Shown in pieces: positions 19,191 through 26,118 of a DNA stretch of 64,000 bases. The stretch covers positions 1 through 64,000 of the forward strand of contig CAIRBH010000048.1 in assembly GCA_903876765.1 (NCBI GenBank), in the 5' to 3' direction. The first letter of the stretch is position 1; each line of letters opens with the position of its first letter. A program made the translations under genes and the position numbers. The notes under the pieces were generated by a model. That model was not told the origin of the DNA. It saw nothing but the letters and a program-made list of their open reading frames with translations, and made no database searches. The stretch comes from an uncultured Pseudomonadota bacterium (lineage in GTDB: Bacteria; Pseudomonadota; Gammaproteobacteria; Burkholderiales; Methylophilaceae).

Positions 19191-19487
19191 ATGAAAATTA
19201 AACCAGCATCAGAAGCGTATTTAGAGAAAGCAAAAATGCTGAGTGAAGAAGAATCTGAAAGATTATTAAGCAGAATGCGCGGCAAGCCAGCGCGCCGGCT
19301 AGAAGACAACAAACTGACTACGCTTGAAGCCGTGGCCATACAGCTTGAACTTGATGATGAGCTGTTATCAGAGTGGCGTAAAAATATGTACGCTATAAGA
19401 GAAAAAGACGCGAAAAAGGCAAAAGAAAAAGAAGAAAAAGCAAAGGGAAAAGAAGCTAAGGCGAAGGAAAAACCTGCTAAAGAGTAA
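19191..19487 (+). CDS. Small lysine/glutamate-rich protein of unknown function
   Basis: 98 residues from the ATG at 19191, chosen because GGGAG lies seven bases upstream; the ORF-track ATG at 19179 sits inside that SD region. Residues 1-65 look like a short helical domain (EAYLEKAKMLSEEESERLLSRMRGKPARRLEDNKLTTLEAVAIQLELDDELLSEWRK). Residues about 68-98 are an almost pure K/E/A tail (KDAKKAKEKEEKAKGKEAKAKEK), predicted to be charged helix or disordered. No signal peptide. I do not recognise the family. It converges on an orphan ParA gene, with a 13-bp perfect stem-loop between them. Confidence 0.8.
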   Translation: MKIKPASEAYLEKAKMLSEEESERLLSRMRGKPARRLEDNKLTTLEAVAIQLELDDELLSEWRKNMYAIREKDAKKAKEKEEKAKGKEAKAKEKPAKE

Positions 19488-19521
19488 AGCTAAAATTCAA
19501 GGATTTTAGTTGCTTAATACG

Positions 19522-19554
19522 GCTTAATAATGTGCGCTAGCCACATTATTAAGC
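19522..19554. terminator. 13-bp perfect stem-loop between convergent genes
   Basis: GCTTAATAATGTG / CACATTATTAAGC with a 7-base loop, centred between the stops of the KE gene (19487) and parA (19568). The symmetry serves both strands, but neither side has a T-tract, so it is a weak intrinsic terminator at best and may act by blocking 3' exonucleases. Confidence 0.55.
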
Positions 19555-19567
19555 GATAGGCTAGGGC

Positions 19568-20194
19568 TTAATCGGCACTGGCCTCTATGATCCAATCTAG
19601 CAAAGGCACCCACTGCTCAACATCTTGGGCAACAAATGATGGGCGCATATCAAAAAGACTGACACCTAATTCTGCAGCGGTTGCATAAACTTGGGCATTA
19701 CGCAGGTAAGTAAGTACAGGAAACCCCGTTTGCGCCATAAAATCTGCCAATCCTGCCGCCGCATGGGTACGATTATTAACGCGCATACCAACCAAGGCCA
19801 CAAAAGTTTTGTTTTTACGTATGGCTTTTTCTTCGGCTAATTTATCGAGAAAATCACTGGTCGCCCCAATATCAAACGCCGATGGCTGTATAGGCACAAT
19901 CACACAATCAGCTTGTTTTACCGCATCAGCTAGTTTTTCATCACGAAACCCAGCTGGCGAATCAGTAATTATCCATTCTGGCGTTTGCAATTGCGTTTTG
20001 TTGCGTGAATGATAGCTATGAATGATAGGCATAGCCGCGGGCCTTCTGAGTAGCCATTGCGCTGAGGACTGTTGGCGATCTAAATCATTGAGGATGACAT
20101 GCTTGCCTAATGAGGCAAAATAACCCGCTAGATTAGTCGCTAGTGTAGTTTTGCCAGCACCGCCTTTAGAGTTGGCGACCAAGATGTGTTTCAT
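19568..20194 (-). CDS. Orphan ParA/MinD-type ATPase
   Basis: 208-residue deviant-Walker-A ATPase. Seen: MKHILVANSKGGAGKTTLATNLAGYFA (signature KGGAGKT at 10-16), VILNDLDRQQSSAQWLLRR (Asp of switch I), and WIITDSPAGF (Walker B/switch II). It lacks the N-terminal HTH of plasmid ParAs and has no parB or parS nearby, so it belongs to the orphan chromosomal ParA group that positions cargo such as chemoreceptors, carboxysomes or cellulose synthase. Cargo cannot be read here. A -10-like TATGAT on the minus strand (20230-20235) could start its transcript. Adjacent to the KE-rich gene. Confidence 0.88.
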   Translation of the reverse strand: MKHILVANSKGGAGKTTLATNLAGYFASLGKHVILNDLDRQQSSAQWLLRRPAAMPIIHSYHSRNKTQLQTPEWIITDSPAGFRDEKLADAVKQADCVIVPIQPSAFDIGATSDFLDKLAEEKAIRKNKTFVALVGMRVNNRTHAAAGLADFMAQTGFPVLTYLRNAQVYATAAELGVSLFDMRPSFVAQDVEQWVPLLDWIIEASAD

Positions 20195-20267
20195 CAGCTA
20201 GACCCAATATAATTAATTTGTAGGCTTAAATCATACTGCAATTTAGCTGGCTAATTGAGTATTTTCT

Positions 20268-20296
20268 AAAAAAAAGAGCACGCAATTAAGGTGCTC
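20268..20296 (-). terminator. Intrinsic terminator on the minus strand
   Basis: GAGCAC / GTGCTC 6-bp stem with a 9-base loop followed on the minus strand by eight uninterrupted U residues. No gene ends directly before it; the nearest upstream stop (M48 peptidase) is 214 bases away and has its own hairpin. This is the main evidence for an independent short transcript. Confidence 0.8.
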
Positions 20297-20348
20297 AAAA
20301 GGGGGAGTTATATACTCAAGGAGTAGTTTATAACTGTAATCTTAGCGA
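20268..20348 (-). ncRNA. Predicted small RNA with anti-Shine-Dalgarno loop
   Basis: About 81 bases within the 315-base gap 20195-20509. Read on the minus strand: a hairpin at 20334-20307 (GTTATA/TATAAC plus ACT/AGT) presents loop ACTCCTTG, containing CUCCUU, an exact anti-SD; then unpaired CTCCCCCTTTT; then the U8 terminator. A candidate promoter has TTGTCA (20383-20378), 17 bases, then a weak TTACAT -10. No ORF. Same design as the plus-strand candidate at 18916: CU-rich loop plus strong terminator. Could alternatively be a processed 3' UTR of the M48 mRNA. The rest of the gap (20195-20267, 20387-20463) shows only AT-rich sequence. Confidence 0.55.
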
Positions 20349-20372
20349 GTTAATATGTAAGCAATAAGATGA

Positions 20373-20386
20373 ATTTGTGACAATGA
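20373..20386 (-). repeat. 14-base motif copy B upstream of the minus-strand sRNA candidate
   Basis: Minus-strand TCATTGTCACAAAT, identical to 19102-19115. Here its TTGTCA would be the -35 box of the sRNA promoter. Two exact 14-mers in opposite orientation within 1.3 kb of non-coding sequence are unlikely by chance (my rough estimate is well below 1 percent). Confidence 0.5.
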
Positions 20387-20463
20387 TATTAATTTTTGAC
20401 TGTATGGTGCAGCTAAATAATAAACTAGCTACAAGCTATTTACCTTAGGCGTTTTTAATTCCG

Positions 20464-20492
20464 TCTAAACTGCTGTATCAAAGCAGTCTAGA
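20464..20492 (-). terminator. Stem-loop downstream of the M48 peptidase gene
   Basis: On the minus strand TCTAGACTGCT / AGCAGTTTAGA forms an 11-bp stem with one G-U pair and a 7-base loop, 18 bases after the stop codon. The pairing is complete only in the minus-strand RNA, which fits a role for the M48 transcript. No T-run follows. Confidence 0.5.
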
Positions 20493-20509
20493 GCGAGACA
20501 AGCATAAAA

Positions 20510-21298
20510 TCAGTCAAATAATCTAACGTGCTTCAAAGCAAGCACGCGCCTTGTCAGTCTGGGGTGACTTCTAAAAATTTCTGAGATAAACCCAGAGATA
20601 GATGGCACCAGATGTTCTTGATTTTCGAATGCAGCAAGATTCATTTTGCTATTAAGTCTTTGACAGCCGCAGCCTAGCATTTGAATGGCCGCGCAAGAAT
20701 GATTGACGTCTCTGGATAAATAATAGCCTATCTTATCGCAAGTAAATTCACATTGGCGTGAATAGGCCTTATGCAGAAATGGGATCACTCTGGCTGGAAA
20801 CCTTAGCCAGAAGCCGATAAAATTCAAATGCCCAGCAGCGTGATGACCTAACTCGTGGCCAACGACAAATTTAACTTGCTCATCTGTACTAGCCTCAACA
20901 AGCGACGAAGTCAGCATCAAATACTTTCGACCAACCGTCTGCCTGGCAAATGCATTAAACAATCCATGCGAATTATATAAAAAAGCCTCAGGTGGCGATG
21001 CCAGTCCAAGCTTTTTAGCGCCCTCAATAACCATATAATGTAAGTGAGGAAATTGATCTTCAGAAATCAGTATCATATTGCCCAGCGCATTTGCTCTAAA
21101 CAATAATGCCGCTATGCCAAAAAATAAGATAAACGCTACTAAGTAGAACATAATTGGCAAAGTTGCGATCAATGTTTTTTGGTCTACTGTGATAAAAAAA
21201 TAAGCGATAGCAGCCCAAATCAGCGCACCTATACTACACAAAATATAGTTGTAAATTGACTCTTTATTTGTGCGATACACATTGACAATCTCACTCAT
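20510..21298 (-). CDS. Membrane-bound M48-family zinc metallopeptidase
   Basis: 262 residues from the ATG at 21298, preceded by AAGGA at seven bases; the ORF-track ATG 18 bases upstream overlaps that SD. Two N-terminal membrane helices (YNYILCSIGALIWAAIAYFFI; LPIMFYLVAFILFFGIAALLF) precede a peptidase domain with VVGHELGHHAAGH (HExxH about 148-152) and CEFTCDKIGYYL supplying the downstream acidic ligand. This resembles HtpX/YcaL-like M48 proteases but is shorter. The terminal part (FISEIFRSHPRLTRRVLALKHV) carries the conserved SHP. Substrate unknown; lies between heme-A genes and the sRNA/ParA island. Confidence 0.85.
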   Translation of the reverse strand: MSEIVNVYRTNKESIYNYILCSIGALIWAAIAYFFITVDQKTLIATLPIMFYLVAFILFFGIAALLFRANALGNMILISEDQFPHLHYMVIEGAKKLGLASPPEAFLYNSHGLFNAFARQTVGRKYLMLTSSLVEASTDEQVKFVVGHELGHHAAGHLNFIGFWLRFPARVIPFLHKAYSRQCEFTCDKIGYYLSRDVNHSCAAIQMLGCGCQRLNSKMNLAAFENQEHLVPSISGFISEIFRSHPRLTRRVLALKHVRLFD

Positions 21299-21402
21299 GT
21301 TATTTTCCTTAATCATGTTAGGTATACCCTATAGGCTTGGAATTTAAGCCTATAAAAGCTGATTAATCAGCACTTGCTTATTCGGTTATCGCTAGGTTGC
21401 AA

Positions 21403-22299
21403 TTAAAAAAACCAGTAATGATCAACCAGTAGTGCCGCAAACAGCAAAGTTAAGTAAATGATGGAGTACCTGAATGTACGTTTGGCTAAATCATCCGAAT
21501 ATTTTCTATATAAACCAATGACATAAGCCATGAATATCGCGTTTAAAATAATGGCTGAAGCCAAGTAAATTAAGCCGCTCATGTGCATGCCATATGGCAT
21601 GAATGACACTGCCACCAAAATAATGGTGTATAGCAAGATGTGTAGTAGCGTAAATGCCTCGCCATGTGTGACTGGCAACATGGGCATGCCCACTTTTGCA
21701 TATTCTTCACGTCTATATAAAGCCAAAGCCCAAAAGTGCGGCGGCGTCCAAGCAAAAATAATTAAAAACATAATGAGCGATTCTGGCGCCACAACATTAT
21801 TAACCGCCGCCCAGCCTAATATTGGCGGCATAGCACCCGATGCGCCACCAATCACGATATTCATAGGCGTGGCAGGCTTTAAAAACACCGTGTAAATCAC
21901 TGCATAGCCGACGAAAGTGGCAAACGTGAGCCACATGGTAAGCGGATTAACAAAGAAATACAGGATGGCTAAACCAGTGCTGCCTAGTATGCTAGCAAAA
22001 ATACTGGTTTGCCCTGATGATACCTGTCCAGTAGGTAAAGCTCGGCCTCGGGTACGTGCCATAATGGCATCAATTTTATGTTCTATTAAGCAATTAAAAG
22101 CCGCCGCCGCGCCTGATGCAAAGGCAATACCCAAAGTAGTAGCGATTAATAACGGCCATGGCACCATGCCTGGAGTTGCTAAAAACATACCAATTAACGC
22201 AGTAAAGACTATCAGCGAGGTGACTCTGGGCTTACATAGAGAGAAAAAGTTCTTAAAGCTCAGGCCTAGGCCCTGCATAGTGTGGCTGCTACTGGTCAT
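21403..22299 (-). CDS. cyoE: Protoheme IX farnesyltransferase (heme O synthase)
   Basis: Polyprenyl transferase that adds the farnesyl group to heme b, giving heme O for aa3/bo3 oxidases. 298 residues with about nine membrane helices. Motifs: [18 protein letters not shown] at the N-terminus, [25 protein letters not shown] (UbiA-type Asp-rich motif DxxxxRxxxR), and [28 protein letters not shown]. Next in the run after ctaA, as usual. Also known as ctaB. Confidence 0.96.
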   Translation of the reverse strand: MTSSSHTMQGLGLSFKNFFSLCKPRVTSLIVFTALIGMFLATPGMVPWPLLIATTLGIAFASGAAAAFNCLIEHKIDAIMARTRGRALPTGQVSSGQTSIFASILGSTGLAILYFFVNPLTMWLTFATFVGYAVIYTVFLKPATPMNIVIGGASGAMPPILGWAAVNNVVAPESLIMFLIIFAWTPPHFWALALYRREEYAKVGMPMLPVTHGEAFTLLHILLYTIILVAVSFMPYGMHMSGLIYLASAIILNAIFMAYVIGLYRKYSDDLAKRTFRYSIIYLTLLFAALLVDHYWFF

Positions 22300-22383
22300 T
22301 ATTCGCTCGGATTATCATTTTTCTTAAGTAATCTTTATTGATTGATTTGAATATAGCTGTTTTTTTAAAAAACAGTTGTTAAG

Positions 22384-23388
22384 TTATCGGTAGCCTGTAA
22401 TTTTAGAGTTAAGCACCACGACTATAATCACTAGCAGGCCAGCAGTAAAATTATGTGCAACTGCCAAAACCAGCGGTAAATGCAATAGTAAATTACTAAC
22501 GCCTAAAACTATTTGTAATACCAGCACTACTAGCAAAAGCGTAGCCCAGCGTTTTAATTGCCAATAGCGTAAGCTGACTAAGCCCAAGCTACCTAAGTAA
22601 ACTAAGCTAATTAACGCGCCTATTCGGTGTGTCCATTGTATGGCGGTGATGGATGCAAGTGATAATGCGCCGCCATCTTTGCTTTGACCTAACTCACGCA
22701 CCATGTGAAAGGCATCGCTAAAATCCATTGCTGGCAACCAAGCACCATGGCAAGTAGGAAAATCGGTACAGGCCAGCGCCGCATAATTAGTACTGGTCCA
22801 ACCACCTAGAAAAATTTGCATGAATAATAACAAGAGCGCGAAGCGTATGGCAAAACGCAAATGGTTAGACTTTAATATTCGATTGGAATAATAACCCCAG
22901 TGTCTGTGCGCTATCCATGCAAGTATGGCTAGTGTGGACATGCCGCCAAGTAAGTGCCCGCTAACAATGGCAGGCTTGAGTAGCATGGTCACGGTCCACA
23001 TGCCCAACATGGCTTGAAATGCAATCAGCAACAATAAAAAACTAGGCGTTAAAGCTGAGCATTTAATCTCATTTTTAGCTTTCCATCCCCATAAAAAAAT
23101 CGCCAATACCATTAAGCCTAGGGTGCCTGCGAGGTAGCGGTGTATCATTTCTCGCCAAGCTTTGCCAACCACCACCGCGCTATGCGGAAAGGCCGTCTGT
23201 GCTTGCGTGATGGCGGCTTCACTTTGAGGCACGGTCAGTGTGCCATAGCAGCCTGGCCAATCTGGGCAACCTAAACCCGCATCGGTTAAACGCACATAAG
23301 CCCCAAGCACAACCACGCATAACGCTAAAATGGTGGCAATTAACACCAATCCTCTAAAATACTGATAACTTTTTGAAGTTGGATACAT
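22384..23388 (-). CDS. ctaA: Heme A synthase (COX15/CtaA)
   Basis: Oxidises the C8 methyl of heme O to make heme A. 334 residues with eight membrane helices. Seen: VVLGAYVRLTDAGLGCPDWPGCYG near residue 25 (cysteine loop), EMIHRYLAGTLGLMVL (heme-ligand His), VSGHLLGGMSTLAILAWIAHRH, TDFPTCHGAWLP, and TAIQWTHRIGALISLVYLG. Its ATG is one base after the stop of the SCO-like gene, so expression is coupled. Downstream is cyoE. No heme-copper oxidase subunit gene is in the window. Confidence 0.95.
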   Translation of the reverse strand: MYPTSKSYQYFRGLVLIATILALCVVVLGAYVRLTDAGLGCPDWPGCYGTLTVPQSEAAITQAQTAFPHSAVVVGKAWREMIHRYLAGTLGLMVLAIFLWGWKAKNEIKCSALTPSFLLLLIAFQAMLGMWTVTMLLKPAIVSGHLLGGMSTLAILAWIAHRHWGYYSNRILKSNHLRFAIRFALLLLFMQIFLGGWTSTNYAALACTDFPTCHGAWLPAMDFSDAFHMVRELGQSKDGGALSLASITAIQWTHRIGALISLVYLGSLGLVSLRYWQLKRWATLLLVVLVLQIVLGVSNLLLHLPLVLAVAHNFTAGLLVIIVVVLNSKITGYR

Positions 23389-23389
23389 A

Positions 23390-24001
23390 CTAACCTGCCC
23401 AAGAAAATCTTAATAATCGGGTGACATCTTTGCGTACTGTAGCAAGTGGTAATTGCGCTTGATAGCTCATCATCAAATGACCGAGTGGGTCAACTAAATA
23501 AAGGCGATCACTTTTATAGACGTTTTCATGATTGACCTGAAATTGCTGGCTCAAGGCTGCAATATTTTCAGTAGGTTGATTGATCACAATCAAATCTGGG
23601 TAGTCACGTTTAATATGACTGGTGTCTTGCATATTCGTAATGAATACCCGCTGAGCACGTGGCATGTCTTTATATAGCGATACGTGCAATTGACGCATAT
23701 CATGTAACTTGGCCTTGCAAGTGACTTGGCAGTCGTCTGCAATGTAAACAATACTCCATTTTTGTTGCCAAAATTGGCTCGGTAGCAAGCTGCCCACATC
23801 ATCTTTGAGCGCATCATCAGCACTTAATAAACGGGCCGGGCGTACTAGCTCGCCGACGCTTTCACTGGTAGGCATCCAGTTAAATTTGAACATCAACATC
23901 ACTACCACCAGCGGCACGACAAAAAATGTCAGCATTAAAATAAGGACGATACGGCCTTTGCGTTGTTGCGCTAGTTCAGATAATTGTTTGTCGTTTTGCA
24001 T
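23390..24001 (-). CDS. SCO-like membrane-anchored thioredoxin-fold protein of the oxidase assembly cluster
   Basis: 203 residues: a basic N-terminus, one membrane helix (RIVLILMLTFFVVPLVVVMLMFKF), then a periplasmic domain. The stretch WSIVYIADDCQVTCKAKLHDMRQLHVSLYKDMPRAQRVFITN resembles SCO1/SenC around its copper-binding CxxxC (here C91 and C95), and ENVYKSDRLYLVDPLGHLMMSYQ matches the SCO C-terminal strand, but the canonical histidine motif is not evident. Proteins of this type sit between SURF1 and COX15 in many betaproteobacteria as hypothetical. A copper/thiol role in CuA maturation is an inference from context and the CxxxC pair. Confidence 0.75.
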   Translation of the reverse strand: MQNDKQLSELAQQRKGRIVLILMLTFFVVPLVVVMLMFKFNWMPTSESVGELVRPARLLSADDALKDDVGSLLPSQFWQQKWSIVYIADDCQVTCKAKLHDMRQLHVSLYKDMPRAQRVFITNMQDTSHIKRDYPDLIVINQPTENIAALSQQFQVNHENVYKSDRLYLVDPLGHLMMSYQAQLPLATVRKDVTRLLRFSWAG

Positions 24002-24077
24002 GTAAAACTCTATCGTTAATTAAAGGTTAAAATTAATCAGGTGCATCACCGTCAGCAAAAACATGCACATATTAAAG

Positions 24078-24881
24078 CTATTTAGCATTTAAATCTGCAT
24101 TTTCCTCATGCTTGATTTTGCTAAAGCTCATATAAATAAAAATAAGTAAGCTAGCTATAGCAAAACCAAACCACTGATAAGCATAGCCCATGTGCATGGT
24201 AATGCGTTCTGTCGCCACCTGCCAATTTCTTACAAAACCATCCGCTTGGCTGCTAGGGTCCAATTTAATCGCCATGTCAGCAACGGCAAATGGCACAGCT
24301 TGCTTGTAGGCATCCATATTCATATTCTGCCAAACCAATTGCCAAACAGCTTGCTTGCGAGCATCGCTAGGTGTGGGCTTGGCCTCTAAAGTAAATATTT
24401 TTTTGCTAGGCACCCATATTTGACCAAGCACAGTCTGCATACCAGTTGGCGTGCTAAATTCGGGTAAACTCGTGTGCGTATCACCACCTAAAATCCACCC
24501 ACGATTGACCAATACATACTGATTAGTTTTATCGATTTTTAAGGGCGTGATGACCTGAAAACCCACCCTATCGCCCTCCACCTGATTGTCTAGCAATATC
24601 TGATATTGGGGCTCGTACACCCCTTGAACGGTCACGTTTTTATATTGCCAATCGGCTAAATCTGAGGCTAGCGGACTTTTGAGCTGGACTGGAAATTGCA
24701 ATGCTCCGCTCATTTTTGCTTGATTGTATATGGCCTGAATAGCGATTTTTTGCTGTGCTTTATGATATTGCCACAAACCAAAATTAATAAACAAAGGTAT
24801 GCAGATTAAAGTGGCTATCGCCCCCACTAGGGATGGTTTAAAAATATAACTAATTAGTCTAAATTGTATAGGTTTGATCAT
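24078..24881 (-). CDS. SURF1-family cytochrome oxidase assembly protein
   Basis: Assists heme A insertion into subunit I of cytochrome c oxidase. About 267 residues with a membrane helix at each end (PSLVGAIATLICIPLFINFGLWQY; GYAYQWFGFAIASLLIFIYMSF). Family marks: FGLWQYHKAQQK, WQYKNVTVQGVYEPQYQILLDNQ, GFQVITPLKI, VLVNRGWI, and HMGYAYQWFGFA. I use the Met at 24881 (MIKPIQFRLI), next to the helix; the ORF track starts 14 residues earlier at 24923, which leaves just 32 bases to the divergent DUF2909 start. Both remain possible. Confidence 0.92.
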   Translation of the reverse strand: MIKPIQFRLISYIFKPSLVGAIATLICIPLFINFGLWQYHKAQQKIAIQAIYNQAKMSGALQFPVQLKSPLASDLADWQYKNVTVQGVYEPQYQILLDNQVEGDRVGFQVITPLKIDKTNQYVLVNRGWILGGDTHTSLPEFSTPTGMQTVLGQIWVPSKKIFTLEAKPTPSDARKQAVWQLVWQNMNMDAYKQAVPFAVADMAIKLDPSSQADGFVRNWQVATERITMHMGYAYQWFGFAIASLLIFIYMSFSKIKHEENADLNAK

Positions 24882-24955
24882 TGATGTAGTTTCATGATTG
24901 AATTTGCTTAGCTTGTGACTCATAATACTTGCTCAAATTCAAATTGGGTAAAATT

Positions 24956-25159
24956 ATGTTAATAAAAGTCATCATTGTGTTAACTTTACTGGTTATAGTT
25001 GGTAGCTTATTTTCTGCACTATTCTTTTTATCTAAAGATAAAAGCGGTGGGGAAAGAACGGTTAAGGCATTGACTGTGCGTATAGGCTTATCAATCACGC
25101 TATTTATTCTGTTAATGTTAGGCTACTATTTTGGCCTGATAGGCCACGCGCCTAGTTAA
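24956..25159 (+). CDS. DUF2909 twin-transmembrane protein
   Basis: 67 residues from the ATG at 24956 (the ORF-track start is a TTG 27 bases upstream with no SD). Two membrane helices (LIKVIIVLTLLVIVGSLFSALFFL; ALTVRIGLSITLFILLMLGYYFGLIG) flank a short polar loop SKDKSGGERTVKALTVRI, the DUF2909 pattern. It is divergent from SURF1, the usual place for this family in cytochrome oxidase clusters. Role unknown; presumed oxidase assembly by association. Confidence 0.9.
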   Translation: MLIKVIIVLTLLVIVGSLFSALFFLSKDKSGGERTVKALTVRIGLSITLFILLMLGYYFGLIGHAPS

Positions 25160-25203
25160 GTTTACTGATAATTCATATTGACAGTTCATTTAATTTAGCT
25201 AGT

Positions 25204-25242
25204 CCAACAAAAAGCCACCCGAAAAGGGTGGCTTTTTGTTGG
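25204..25242. terminator. Strong bidirectional intrinsic terminator
   Basis: CCAACAAAAAGCCACCC / GGGTGGCTTTTTGTTGG, a perfect 17-bp stem with a GAAAA loop, lies between the convergent DUF2909 and EF-hand genes. A-tract and T-tract flank the GC-rich core, so it can terminate on both strands. Confidence 0.92.
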
Positions 25243-25293
25243 CGTCTAATCACTGTCTAATTGGCGCTTCACTATGCTAGTTATTTGGGCTAA

Positions 25294-25623
25294 TTATTTA
25301 GTGGCGTCTTGCTTGCCATCCATTTTGGCACCATGCCTTTTACAATGGCTAGGCATATTGACTTTCATCGCTTGACGTTCACTTAGGTCAATTTTGCCAT
25401 CATGGTTAGCATCCATCATGGCAAACATTTCTTCAGACCTGGCTTGATGTGCCGCAATAAACTCATCATGACTAATCGCGCCATCTTTATTGGTATCAGC
25501 GTCTTGCAGCCCATGTTTTTTATAATCGCAATGCTTAGCTGTGTCACTAGTTTGATCGGCGTAGACTAAAGCTGAGAGGCCTAGCGCTAATCCTGCAACC
25601 ACTATCATTTTTAAAATTTTCAT
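25294..25623 (-). CDS. Small exported EF-hand calcium-binding protein
   Basis: 109 residues from the ATG at 25623, preceded by AAAGGA at seven bases; the track ATG 12 codons upstream is less likely because it would precede the signal peptide (MKILKMIVVAGLALGLSALVYA). Two EF-hand loops are visible: DADTNKDGAISHDEF and MDANHDGKIDLSE. The flanking QARSEEMFAMM and the C-terminal HCKRHGAKMDGK resemble calmodulin-like EF-hand proteins of periplasm found in many proteobacteria. It probably binds calcium in the periplasm; partner unknown. Confidence 0.87.
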   Translation of the reverse strand: MKILKMIVVAGLALGLSALVYADQTSDTAKHCDYKKHGLQDADTNKDGAISHDEFIAAHQARSEEMFAMMDANHDGKIDLSERQAMKVNMPSHCKRHGAKMDGKQDATK

Positions 25624-25698
25624 TATCTGTCCTTTGAATAAAAACTCGGTGCTATTCATAACGCAGGCTTAAGTATTTGCGTTGACCTTAAGATAAAA

Positions 25699-26118
25699 CT
25701 AATAATTAAGCGTATCGTAAGTCTTAGCTTCGCCCAGTAATTCCAAGCTAATTTGATTGGGTAAACAAATAGCAACTTGGCCTGCCCGAGTAAGCCAACC
25801 TTGGTGCACGCAATATTGGCTGGTGCATGGAGACTTGGCAAATCTAGCTTTGCCTTGCGAAATGCTGATGACGGCCTCGCCTAACTGACCATGTACATGA
25901 ACTTCACGTTGTTGATTCAAACTATAGCTGGCATAAATTTTATTACCTAAGCGAATTTGCACGCTAGTGGCATGCTCATTGCTCCAAAGCTCATGGAATA
26001 AATACCACACGCACACTAGGCTAGCCAGTATCACCAGCCAATCGCCCAGCAATAAATATTGGGCAACTAACTTAGCATTGAGCGATTTAGGGGATGATGG
26101 AAAATTTAACACCTGCAT
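25699..26118 (-). CDS. NusG domain II-like single-pass membrane protein
   Basis: 139 residues: membrane helix YLLLGDWLVILASLVCVWYLF, then a periplasmic NusG_II (KOW-like insert) domain with the paired-cysteine signature SPCTSQYCVHQGWLTRAGQVAICLPNQISLEL. The family is repeatedly found next to ApbE or Rnf-type genes and is thought to serve electron transfer or flavin-protein maturation, without direct proof. Here its start overlaps the apbE stop by 32 bases, so it is translated from the same mRNA after apbE. Confidence 0.85.
   Translation of the reverse strand: MQVLNFPSSPKSLNAKLVAQYLLLGDWLVILASLVCVWYLFHELWSNEHATSVQIRLGNKIYASYSLNQQREVHVHGQLGEAVISISQGKARFAKSPCTSQYCVHQGWLTRAGQVAICLPNQISLELLGEAKTYDTLNY

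Noticed and set aside
22357-22376. CTGTTTTTTT/AAAAAACAG palindrome between ctaA and cyoE as a terminator
   Set aside because: AT-only stem of low stability, between genes expected to be co-transcribed; could be chance in an A/T run.
24041-24068. GTGCAT/ATGCAC inverted repeat between SURF1 and the SCO-like gene
   Set aside because: Only 6 bp with a 16-base loop; not distinguishable from chance.
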